Assembly (NCBI GenBank): GCA_905221605.1
Contig: CAJNDS010001467.1
Coordinates: 1-17,870 of the forward strand
DNA length: 17,870 nucleotides
Direction of reading: 5' to 3'
Source: Symbiodinium natans
Lineage: Eukaryota; Sar; Dinophyceae; Suessiales; Symbiodiniaceae
Shown one piece after another: positions 1 to 8,400 of this stretch. The notes beneath the pieces were generated by a model that searched no databases, was not told the origin of the DNA, and saw only the letters and a list, made by a program, of their open reading frames with translations. Position 1 is the stretch's first letter, and each line of letters starts with the position of its first letter. A program made the translations under genes and the position numbers.

Positions 1-176
1 AGAGAGTCGTGTGTGTCATGGAGTGTGGGTGGGTGTTATTTTGTGGGTGCAAAGTGGCTTCGTGTGTTTGCGTGTATGTCGGCTGGGTTCTGCTGGCTGT
101 TCAAGTGTGGAAGTATGCGGGTGGTGAAAGGTGTGTGGATTTGGAGAGACAAAAAGAGGGCAAGGAATCAACCCCA

Positions 177-732
177 AAAAGGTAGGGAAGCCGAAGTGAC
201 CTCCACAGTGCGAGAAAGAACAATGCAAGACTGCTTTGTCTTGAATGCCAGCTAAAGACAAGTTTAGCAAGCCAAGAACACGCGTATCGACGGCGTTTTT
301 TGTTTTCCTTGATGCAAACAGTATCGAATAGAAAAAATCTTGTTTGTCTGTGAGTTGATTTCAATTATTATTGAACTCAAATGGGTTCCAAAAGCAGCTC
401 AATTCTGGGCACCGAAAACGGGCCCTAGATTTTGGATTTCCTGTGTAAACATACAAGGCCACCCAGGTTGGAGCCTCAAATTGGAACCCAAGTTTAGGAG
501 CCATTTTTGGGCCCAGTTGCGGCGTTTTTTTCACACACGGGAAGCCAGATCTGGCTTTCACAGCTTTTCGTGGCGAGTAAAACAAATAAGCCTCTCAGTC
601 GGTTCCAGTCTAAGTCTTGTGTCAGTCTTCCCCCAAAATTAGAACAGCAGGCAGCAAGGCGGCAAAGTGTGAACTTGTTTGGAACCGGAACTCTCTCTAA
701 CTGTGGAGGTCACTGGAGCTTCCCTACCTTTT
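177..732. repeat. Inverted-repeat pair, unit copy 1 (MITE-like?)
   Basis: The 33-bp left arm at 177-209 and the right arm at 700-732 are reverse complements at 30 of 33 positions; the three mismatches are adjacent. The outer ends read AAAAGGTAGGGAAG and CTTCCCTACCTTTT, so the arms face each other like terminal inverted repeats around a 490-bp interior. No transposase is present. ATCAA occurs close to both outer ends, but not adjacent to the arms, so a target-site duplication is unproven. A small non-autonomous DNA element captured in the unit is one reading; a structural dyad is another. Confidence 0.6.
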
Positions 733-1529
733 CGATCAATTTTGCTGCCCCTCATCTTGGGTTTCAGATTCTCCAGGTTTTGGTGCAAGGCCTGAAGGCA
801 GAAGAGGAGAAAGAAGGGTGCAGAGTCAACAAGAACACTTGAAAATGCAACATGTTTTTTTAAATGGCTCGGTGGAAACTGCAGCTTGGAAAAGTTCAAT
901 GCTTTGAAACAAGTGTTTTTGAAAGCCTCTGACAGTGCCGTTTGGACAGAAATCAACTGCAGGACGAGACGAGTTCAACCGTGGTGTTGATTCGTTAAGG
1001 TTGCGCGCGACGCCCAAGCCAAACCACTTGAAAATTGCAAAGTGTATTTCCAGAATGTGAATAAGTGCGAGCGAAGCGAGCGAAACACCAGAGTAAATTC
1101 AACAAATTTAACTGATTAAGTGTTGATTTTGAGGGTTTTTCAACATTTTTCGGAAACTTTTAGAAATTTTGAAATTCGTTGAATGGTGCTGAATCCAGGG
1201 AAGAATTGCAACACGCAACCAAAACGAAAGACAAAGAATTCAGGGCACTCCAGAAAAAGCAGAGTTTCTTTTCTGTCCTTGAATTTCTGTTTGGCCATTT
1301 TGGAAAATTAAAGACAAGAGAACCCAGTCAAAGCTTTGTCAAAAAAGTCGAATGGAAGGAAAATCGAGGCTGGGCGACTTTCAAGTTGGTCTGGCCATAA
1401 TGAGAGGTTAGTGTGAAAAGTTTTTTCCAATGTTTTTTTTGAACTTTGGAGAAATCGAGAAAACACTGGAATCCAGTCGTGAAACTTGGACAATTTTCTC
1501 AGATTCAGCAGCAGATTTATACACAGCAA

Positions 1530-1552
1530 CATTTTTTTGTTTTTTTTTTCAG
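1530..1552 (+). other. Poly-pyrimidine tract plus CAG, candidate splice acceptor
   Basis: A run of about 20 nearly pure T residues ends in CAG at 1550-1552. The same arrangement recurs with CAG at 3623-3625 and 5690-5692; copies 2 and 3 have a G interruption in the T tract. Its form suits a 3' splice site for cis-splicing or spliced-leader trans-splicing, but T-rich DNA is common in this unit and no transcript can be inferred from the sequence alone. Confidence 0.3.
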
Positions 1553-1806
1553 TTCAAATTGCCTCTGTGTCTTTGTCCGTCTGAGCAGAATTTTTCTCTT
1601 GCTTTTGTTTGCTGTTTTCTTTGTTTTTTGTTCGGATGATCTCTCGGTTTAAGTTGCAAGCTTTCAGAGAGAGAGTTCCGAGAAACCCCAGAACCAAAAC
1701 ACAAACAGATCGTTTACCAAGTGTTTTGGTGAGTGCTGTTAGCCTGGCAAGCTGTCAATTGACCAGAAAGAGTGAAAAAAATCGCAGTCGGAACTGAAAG
1801 ATATTC

Positions 1807-2199
1807 ATGAGAATGAGAATGTGCGTGTTGTGGTTTTGGCTGTTTTCTGAGGTGTATGTGCAAGAGTTGTGGATGTGTGTGTGTGTGTGTGAGCATTTGT
1901 GGTTGCAAAGTGGGTTGGTTTGCGGGTGCATGTCTTTGGCTTCAGTGTGCAAGGAAAGGGTGGTGAGGCATGGAGTCTTAGAAGTGACACCTTGCAGTGG
2001 TGTCTTTGTGTGTTCACTTGGGTTTCATTGTAAATGGGTGTGGTGTGTTGTGGTTTCGACGTTTTGTGGGTAAGAGAGTCGTGTGTGTCATGGAGTGTGG
2101 GTGTGTGTTATTTTGTGGGTGCAAAGTGGCTTCGTGTGTTTGCGTGTATGTCGGCTGGGTTCTGCTGGCTGTTCAAGTGTGGAAGTATGCGGGTGGTGA
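1807..2199 (+). other. G/T-skewed stretch of the 2-kb unit
   Basis: Nearly 400 bases are dominated by G and T on the plus strand, including a (TG)9 run and many GTGTG or GGGTG clusters; the minus strand is correspondingly C/A-rich. Equivalent stretches lie at about 3879-4268 and 5947-6335, and the window opens inside another one. No coding signal is seen; the open frames here come from the absence of A-rich stop codons. Confidence 0.7.
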
Positions 2200-4141
2200 A
2201 AGGTGTGTGGATTTGGAGAGACAAAAAGAGGGCAAGGAATCAACCCCAAAAAGGTAGGGAAGCCGAAGTGACCTCCACAGTGCGAGAAAGAACAATGCAA
2301 GACTGCTTTGTCTTGAATGCCAGCTAAAGACAAGTTTAGCAAGCCAAGAACACGCGTATCGACGGCGTTTTTTTGTTTTCCTTGATGCAAACAGTATCGA
2401 ACAGAAAAAATCTTGTTTGTCTGCAAGTTGATTTCAATTATTATTAAACTCAAATGGGTTCCAAAAAGCAGCTCAATTCTGGGCACCGAAAACGGGCCCT
2501 AGATTGGATTTCCTGTGTAAACATACAAGGCCACCCAGGTTGGAGCCTCAAATTTGGAACCCAAGTTTAGGAGCCATTTTTGGGCCCAGTTGCGGCGTTT
2601 TTTTCACACACGGGAAGCCAGATCTGGCTTTCACAGCTTTTCGTGGCAAGTAAAACAAATAAGCCTCTCAGTCGGTTCCAGTCTAAGTCTTGTGTCAGTC
2701 TTCCCCCAAAATTAGAACAGCAGGCAGCAAGGCGGCAAAGTGTGAACTTGTTTGGAACCGGAACTCTCTCTAACTGTGGAGGTCACTGGAGCTTCCCTAC
2801 CTTTTCGATCAATTTTGCTGCCCCTCATCTTGGGTTTCAGATTCTCCAGGTTTTGGTGCAAGGCCTGAAGGCAGAAGAGGAGAAAGAAGGGTGCAGAGTC
2901 AACAAGAACACTTGAAAATGCAACATGTTTTTTTAAATGGATCGGTGGAAACTGCAGCTTGGAAAAGTTCAATGCTTTGAAACAAGTGTTTTTGAAAGCC
3001 TCTGACAGTGCCGTTTGGACAGAAATCAACTGCAGGACGAGACGAGTTCAACCGTGGTGTTGATTCGTTAAGGTTGCGCGCGACGCCCAAGCCAAACCAC
3101 TTGAAAATTGCAAAGTGTATTTCCAGAATGTGAATAAGTGCGAGCGAAGCGAGCGAAACACCAGAGTAAATTCAACAAATTTAACTGATTAAGTGTTGAT
3201 TTTGAGGTTTTTTCAACATTTTTCGGAAACTTTTAGAAATTTTGAAATTCGTTGAATGGTGCTGAATCCAGGGAAGAATTGCAACACGCAACCAAAACGA
3301 AAGACAAAGAATTCAGGGCACTCCAGAAAAAGCAGAGTTTCTTTTCTGTCCTTGAATTTCTGTTTGGCCATTTTGGAAAATTAAAGACAAGAGAACCCAG
3401 TCAAAGCTTTGTCAAAAAAGTCGAATGGAAGGAAAATCGAGGCTGGGCGACTTTCAAGTTGGTCTGGCCATAATGAGAGGTTAGTGTGAAAAGTTTTTTC
3501 CAATGTTTTTTTTGAACTTTGGAGAAATCGAGAAAACACTGGAATCCAGTCGTGAAACTTGGACAATTTTCTCAGATTCAGCAGCAGATTTATACACAGC
3601 AACATTTTTTTGTTGTTTTTTTCAGTTCAAATTGCCTCTGTGTCTTTGTCCGTCTGAGCAGAATTTTTCTCTTGCTTTTGTTTGCTGTTTTCTTTGTTTT
3701 TTGTTCGGATGATCTCTCGGTTTTAGTTGCAAGCTTTCAGAGAGAGAGTTCCGAGAAACCCCAGAACCAAAACACAAACAGATCGTTTACCAAGTGTTTT
3801 GGTGAGTGCTGTTAGCCTGGCAAGCTGTCAATTGACCAGAAAGAGTGAAAAAAATCGCAGTCGGAACTGAAAGATATTCATGAGAATGAGAATGTGCGTG
3901 TTGTGGTTTTGGCTGTTTTCTGAGGTGTATGTGCAAGAGTTGTGGATGTGTGTGTGTGTGAGCATTTGTGGTTGCAAAGTGGGTTGGTTTGCGGGTGCAT
4001 GTCTTTGGCTTCAGTGTGCAAGGAAAGGGTGGTGAGGCATGGAGTCTTAGAAGTGACACCTTGCAGTGGTGTCTTTGTGTGTTCACTTGGGTTTCATTGT
4101 AAATGGGTGTGGTGTGTTGTGGTTTCGACGTTTTGTGGGTA
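2073..4141. repeat. 2-kb tandem unit, copy 2
   Basis: This copy is the most divergent in its first third. Between about 2360 and 2660 it carries private changes that copies 1 and 3 share against it, including an extra T in a T run, an extra A near 2465, a 2-base loss near 2504 and several substitutions. It has (TG)7 where copy 1 has (TG)9. The double 9-mer is at 3140-3157. Confidence 0.93.
2249..2805. repeat. Inverted-repeat pair, unit copy 2
   Basis: Arms at 2249-2281 and 2773-2805, the same as in copy 1. Confidence 0.6.
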
Positions 4142-6208
4142 AGAGAGTCGTGTGTGTCATGGAGTGTGGGTGTGTGTTATTTTGTGGGTGCAAAGTGGCT
4201 TCGTGTGTTTGCGTGTATGTCGGCTGGGTTCTGCTGGCTGTTCAAGTGTGGAAGTATGCGGGTGGTGAAAGGTGTGTGGATTTGGAGAGACAAAAAGAGG
4301 GCAAGGAATCAACCCCAAAAAGGTAGGGAAGCCGAAGTGACCTCCACAGTGCGAGAAAGAACAATGCAAGACTGCTTTGTCTTGAATGCCAGCTAAAGAC
4401 AAGTTTAGCAAGCCAAGAACACGCGTATCGACGGCGTTTTTTGTTTTCCTTGATGCAAACAGTATCGAATAGAAAAAATCTTGTTTGTCTGTGAGTTGAT
4501 TTCAATTATTATTTAACTCAAATGGGTTCCAAAAGCAGCTCAATTCTGGGCACCGAAAACGGGCCCTAGATTTTGGATTTCCTGTGTGAACATACAAGGC
4601 CACCCAGGTTGGAGCCTCAAATTGGAACCCAAGTTTAGGAGCCATTTTTGGACCCAGTTGCGGCGTTTTTTTCACACACGGGAAGCCAGATCTGGCTTTC
4701 ACAGCTTTTCGTGGCGAGTAAAACAAATAAGCCTCTCAGTCGGTTCCAGTCTAAGTCTTGTGTCAGTCTTCCCCCAAAATTAGAACAGCAGGCAGCAAGG
4801 CGGCAAAGTGTGAACTTGTTTGGAACCGGAACTCTCTCTAACTGTGGAGGTCACTGGAGCTTCCCTACCTTTTCGATCAATTTTGCTGCCCCTCATCTTG
4901 GGTTTCAGATTCTCCAGGTTTTGGTGCAAGGCCTGAAGGCAGAAGAGAGAAAAGAAGGGTGCAGAGTCAACAAGAACACTTGAAAATGCAACATGTTTTT
5001 TTTAAATGGCTCGGTGGAAACTGCAGCTTGGAAAAGTTCAATGCTTTGAAACAAGTGTTTTTGAAAGCCTCTGACAGTGCCGTTTGGACAGAAATCAACT
5101 GCAGGACGAGACGAGTTCAACCGTGGTGTTGATTCGTTAAGGTTGCGCGCGACGCCCAAGCCAAACCACTTGAAAATTGCAAAGTGTATTTCCAGAATGT
5201 GAATAAGTGCGAGCGAAGCGAGCGAAACACCAGAGTAAATTCAACAAATTTAACTGATTAAGTGTTGATTTGAGGGTTTTTCAACATTTTTCGGAAACTT
5301 TTAGAAATTTTGAAATTCGTTGAATGGTGCTGAATCCAGGGAAGAATTGCAACACGCAACCAAAACGAAAGACAAAGAATTCAGGGCACTCCAGAAAAAG
5401 CAGAGTTTCTTTTCTGTCCTTGAATTTCTGTTTGGCCATTTTGGAAAATTAAAGACAAGAGAACCCAGTCAAAGCTTTGTCAAAAAAGTCGAATGGAAGG
5501 AAAATCGAGGCTGGGCGACTTTCAAGTTGGTCTGGCATAATGAGAGGTTAGTGTGAAAAGTTTTTTCCAATGTTTTTTTTGAACTTTGGAGAAATCGAGA
5601 AAACACTGGAATCCAGTCGTGAAACTTGGACAATTTTCTCAGATTCAGCAGCAGATTTATACACAGCAACATTTTTTTGTTGTTTTTTTCAGTTCAAATT
5701 GCCTCTGTGTCTTTGTCCGTCTGAGCAGAATTTTTCTCTTGCTTTTGTTTGCTGTTTTCTTTGTTTTTTGTTCGGATGATCTCTCGGTTTAAGTTGCAAG
5801 CTTTCAGAGAGAGAGTTCCGAGAAACCCCAGAACCAAAACACAAACAGATCGTTTACCAAGTGTTTTGGTGAGTGCTGTTAGCCTGGCAAGCTGTCAATT
5901 GACCAGAAAGAGTGAAAAAAATCGCAGTCGGAACTGAAAGATATTCATGAGAATGAGAATGTGCGTGTTGTGGTTTTGGCTGTTTTCTGAGGTGTATGTG
6001 CAAGAGTTGTGGATGTGTGTGTGTGTGAGCATTTGTGGTTGCAAAGTGGGTTGGTTTGCGGGTGCATGTCTTTGGCTTCAGTGTGCAAGGAAAGGGTGGT
6101 GAGGCATGGAGTCTTAGAAGTGACACCTTGCAGTGGTGTCTTTGTGTGTTCACTTGGGTTTCATTGTAAATGGGTGTGGTGTGTTGTGGTTTCGACGTTT
6201 TGTGGGTA
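4142..6208. repeat. 2-kb tandem unit, copy 3
   Basis: Shares most variants of the first third with copy 1, but shares the (TG)7 run and the interrupted T tract before the CAG (5690-5692) with copy 2. It has private one-base losses near 5271 and 5535. The double 9-mer is at 5209-5226. Confidence 0.93.
4318..4873. repeat. Inverted-repeat pair, unit copy 3
   Basis: Arms at 4318-4350 and 4841-4873, the same as in copy 1. A solitary left arm lies at 6385-6417, where the array ends. Confidence 0.6.
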
Positions 6209-6417
6209 AGAGAGTCGTGTGTGTCATGGAGTGTGGGTGTGTGTTATTTTGTGGGTGCAAAGTGGCTTCGTGTGTTTGCGTGTATGTCGGCTGGGTTCTG
6301 CTGGCTGTTCAAGTGTGGAAGTATGCGGGTGGTGAAAGGTGTGTGGATTTGGAGAGACAAAAAGAGGGCAAGGAATCAACCCCAAAAAGGTAGGGAAGCC
6401 GAAGTGACCTCCACAGT
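6209..6417. repeat. Truncated fourth 2-kb unit
   Basis: Identity with the other units starts at the usual phase and stops abruptly after the bases CCACAGT at 6411-6417. The following sequence (ACTTTAGATATTAG) is unrelated. The end coincides with the inner end of the 33-bp inverted arm at 6385-6417. Confidence 0.93.
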
Positions 6418-6427
6418 ACTTTAGATA

Positions 6428-6466
6428 TTAGTGTGTGTGTCACAACTAAAAAATGTGCGTGCGTGG

Positions 6467-6507
<41 letters not shown>

Positions 6508-6636
6508 GCGTGCGTGCGTGCGAAACACCGAAACAGCAACGTGCAAGCCTTGTGGAATCAAGTTTTGCGCGAGACCTATCTTTTGCACGCACGCACGTTA
6601 GTGTGTGTCACAACTAAAAGATAGGTCTCGCGCAAA
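6428..6636. repeat. Foldback region with direct and inverted repeats
   Basis: Two near-identical direct copies of a TTAGTGTGTG...CACAACTAAAA motif lie at 6428-6451 and 6598-6619; each is itself an imperfect palindrome (TTAGT/ACTAA and TGTG/CACA). In addition a 21-bp perfect inverted pair is present, with arms at 6564-6584 and 6616-6636 (core GCGCGAGACCTATC) separated by 31 bp. The spacer contains GCAC repeats complementary to the nearby (TGCG)n run. The organisation suggests a foldback or miniature element, or a hairpin-prone breakpoint between the 2-kb array and the next segment. No coding capacity. Confidence 0.75.
6455..6522. repeat. (TGCG)n microsatellite
   Basis: About 17 near-perfect TGCG tetranucleotides, with one TGG interruption near the start and one CGCG interruption near 6506. 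It lies inside the foldback region. Confidence 0.95.
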
Positions 6637-6693
6637 GTCCCTTTCGATGTGCGCAAAATTTGCGAAAAAAATAGGTGCGGCATGGTGTTTTAA

Positions 6694-6717
6694 GGCTTCA
6701 AGAGGGGGCTTGAAGCC
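6694..6717. other. Perfect 9-bp hairpin
   Basis: GGCTTCAAG at 6694-6702 pairs with CTTGAAGCC at 6709-6717 around a six-base purine loop (AGGGGG). It could be a structural element of a short transcript or repeat. No terminator role is implied, because no T run follows and the host is eukaryotic. Confidence 0.5.
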
Positions 6718-6825
6718 CCAATCATTTCGTCTTCCCCTTGCGTCACCAGGCGCTGGCATGTGCATGCAGGGTGCTCGTCAGCCCCAGGGGCCCCCGCATG
6801 CGCCAACCTTTGCGTTTGAGGTTTT

Positions 6826-7062
6826 CTATTCATTGACCTCTCTGCTACAACGGGCTTCCTGTGGGATGCACTGCACCCGACAAGTTCGACATCGGGCTGA
6901 AAGCAACTCCACTACCGACACGGGGTTCCTTGGTGGAACTGAGGAGTGTCTGGACCCTGAAGGTCTCTCATAAGGAGGCTCAGCCCCTCTCCTGCCTCTC
7001 TCACGAAGCATTCCGGGTTCACCCTTGCCTATGTGGTACGATGGCCTTCCACGGCCCTCCAT
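6826..7062 (-). CDS. Short hypothetical ORF behind a spliced-leader relict
   Basis: A 78-codon minus-strand frame begins with the first ATG downstream of the DinoSL-like sequence at 7101-7115; the frame also extends upstream through the relict. The product is Arg/Gly/Pro-rich, with a basic N-terminal half and a cluster of cysteines (RCRTCRVQC) near the C-terminus. I recognise no domain, signal peptide or membrane segment. The rest of the 6637-7157 interval has no other gene-like signal; an opposing frame covers the same bases. It may be a fragment of a retroposed mRNA or a widespread short repeat rather than a functional gene. The start was chosen because translation after an SL normally uses a downstream ATG. 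Confidence 0.2.
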   Translation of the reverse strand: MEGRGRPSYHIGKGEPGMLRERGRRGAEPPYERPSGSRHSSVPPRNPVSVVELLSARCRTCRVQCIPQEARCSREVNE

Positions 7063-7100
7063 ACCAAGACAGCTTGCAGCACTCACACCAATGCTCGTCA

Positions 7101-7115
7101 CTTGAGCCAAAGTGG
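7101..7115 (-). other. Relict dinoflagellate spliced leader (minus strand)
   Basis: On the minus strand the bases read CCACTTTGGCTCAAG. This matches the last 15 bases of the conserved 22-nt DinoSL (CCATTTTGGCTCAAG) at 14 of 15 positions, with one T-to-C change (plus-strand position 7112). The next bases are TGACG rather than the GT that would follow the exon in an SL RNA gene, so this is not an SL RNA locus. Truncated SL relicts are known in dinoflagellate genes derived from reintegrated cDNA. Confidence 0.6.
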
Positions 7116-7157
7116 AAAACGTATCACAGCTCTCCAACTAGCTCGGCTTAAAAGACC

Positions 7158-8140
7158 TCCATCTGCTTGTGCACTTCAAATTGGTGCCTTTCAAGTCCAT
7201 TCTGCTTGTGTGCTTCAAATTGGTGCCTTTCAAGTCCATTCTGTTGTGTGCTTCAAATTGGTGCCTTTCAATTCCATCCTGCTTGTGTGCTTCAAATTGG
7301 TGCCTTTCAAGTCCATTCTGCTTGTTTGCGAAAATTGGTGCCTTTCAAGTCCATTCTGCTTCAAATTGGTGCCATCCTGCTTGTGTAAGTCCAGTCTGTT
7401 GTGTGCTTCAAATTGGTGCCTTTCAAGTTCATTCTGCTTGTGTGCGAAAATTGGAGCCTTTCAAGTCTGCTTGTGTGCGGAAATTGCTGCCTTTCAAGTC
7501 CATTCCTGTGCTTCAAATTGGTGCCTTTCAAGTCCATTCTGCTTGTGCACTTCAAATTGGTGCCTTTCAAGTCCATTCTGCTTGTGTGCTTCAAATTGGT
7601 GCCTTTCAAGTCCATTCTGTTGTGTGCCTTTCAATTCCATCCTGCTTGTGTGCTTCAAATTGGTGTCAAGTCCATTCTGCTTGTTTGCGAAAATTGGTGC
7701 CTTTCAAGTCCATTCTGCTTGTATGCTTCAAATTGGTGCCATCCTGCTTGTGTAAGTCCAGTCTGTTGCGTGCTTCAAATTGGTGCCTTTCAAGTTCATT
7801 CTGCTTGTGTGCGAAAATTGGAGCCTTTCAAGTCTGCTTGTGTGCGGAAATTGCTGCCTTTCAAGTCCATTCCTGTGCTTCAAATTGGTGCCTTTCAAGT
7901 CCATTCTGCTTGTGCACTTCAAATTGGTGCCTTTCAAGTCCATTCTGGTTGTGCATTTTATTTGGTGCCTTTCAGTCCACCATTCTGCTTGCTTCAAATT
8001 GGTGCCTTTCAAGTCCATTCTGCTTGTGCACTTCAAATTCGTGCCTTTCAAGTCCATTCTGCCTTGTGTACTTCAAATTGGTGCCTTTCAAGTCCATTCT
8101 GCTTGTGTGCTTCAAATTGGTGCCTTTCAAGTCCATTCTT
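7158..8140. repeat. ~39-bp satellite array with higher-order repeats
   Basis: About 25 degenerate units with consensus TTCAAATTGGTGCCTTTCAA followed by GTCCATTCTGCTTGTGTGC. Many units are shortened or altered; recognisable variants include GCGAAAATTGG, a GGAGCC form and a GCCATCCTGCTTGTGTAAG form. The order of variants repeats with a period of 363-367 bp (compare 7261 with 7624, and 7371 with 7738), so a block of about nine units was duplicated. Because 39 is a multiple of three and the unit lacks stops, long plus-strand frames (up to 329 codons) run through it; I regard these as artefacts. The array ends where the retrotransposon LTR begins. Confidence 0.95.
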
Positions 8141-8262
8141 GTGGAAGATTGTGGCTGATCAGTGATGTTTTTGTCATGTTTTGGATCAGCTTGTTTAGGT
8201 TTGTTTTGCTTCGGAGTGATTGGGAATCCGTGTGATCCCATCCTCGATGGTTTATGCCTCGT

Positions 8263-8280
8263 TGATTTCCAAGGAAATCA
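8263..8280. promoter_or_regulatory. 18-bp palindrome in the LTR
   Basis: TGATTTCCAAGGAAATCA is a perfect inverted repeat of 8-bp arms around AA. It is retained unchanged in the 3' LTR at 17786-17803. Its position upstream of the TATA-like box would fit a U3 protein-binding site. The function is inference. Confidence 0.4.
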
Positions 8281-8306
8281 TACGAGTGTGTTTTTGCCCA
8301 ATACGC

Positions 8307-8315
8307 TATTTAAAG
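8307..8315 (+). promoter_or_regulatory. TATA-like box in LTR (candidate U3 promoter)
   Basis: TATTTAAAG, identical in the 3' LTR at 17830-17838. Dinoflagellate promoters are reported to use T-rich boxes rather than canonical TATA; a GTTTTTG motif also occurs upstream at 8167-8173 and 8290-8297. The start site is unknown, so the U3/R boundary cannot be placed. Confidence 0.3.
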
Positions 8316-8400
8316 TGAGTGTGCAGTGTGTAGGAACTTCGTTCTGAAGCTGAGTTTAAGCTCACAAGAGAGAATTCGTTTAGTTTGTGCACTTCGTGAC

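Larger units (their letters stand above)
1..2072. repeat. 2-kb tandem unit, copy 1
   Basis: Reference copy of the array. Contents in order: G/T-rich stretch (1-127), left inverted arm (177-209), AT-rich middle with right inverted arm (700-732), a perfect double 9-mer GCGAGCGAA (1067-1084), a poly-T tract ending in CAG at 1550-1552, and a second G/T-rich stretch from about 1807 with a (TG)9 run. The phase of the unit is arbitrary; it was set by the window edge. Confidence 0.93.
1..6417. repeat. Tandem array of ~2.07-kb non-coding units
   Basis: The same sequence recurs in direct orientation with phase starts at 1, 2073, 4142 and 6209, giving unit lengths of 2072, 2069 and 2067 bp plus a 209-bp partial copy. 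Copies differ by scattered substitutions and by single-base changes in T or A runs. No long frame is shared: open stretches are at most about 130 codons and the region between them carries frame-changing indels between copies. I therefore regard the unit as non-coding or RNA-coding. It is not an rRNA, tRNA or spliced-leader RNA repeat that I can recognise. The left end lies outside the window, so total copy number is unknown. Confidence 0.95.

Noticed and set aside
507-842. A 111-codon frame recurring in each 2-kb unit (also 2580-2915 and 4648-4983)
   Set aside because: It recurs only because the DNA is duplicated. In copy 3 the AGGAGAAAG to AGAGAAAAG change near 4946 needs compensation to keep frame, no domain is recognisable, and the frame covers an inverted-repeat arm.
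2034-2327. A Cys/Val/Trp-rich 97-codon frame in the G/T-rich stretch
   Set aside because: Composition follows directly from G/T-rich DNA lacking stop trinucleotides; the partial fourth unit and copy 1 give different ends.
1-6417. CRISPR array or rRNA repeat as the explanation for the repetition
   Set aside because: Units are 2 kb with no short repeat-spacer alternation, and no rRNA signature was seen.
6880-6900. A tRNA-derived SINE suggested by a B-box-like GTTCGACATC
   Set aside because: The match to the B box is imperfect, and no A box at proper spacing or cloverleaf could be identified.
7169-8158. A 329-codon plus-strand frame (and 240- and 254-codon frames in the other phases) rich in Phe, Leu, Val and Cys
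   Set aside because: All three plus phases are open because the satellite period is 39 bases with no stops. Indels between units are not consistently multiples of three, and the longest frame runs into the LTR.
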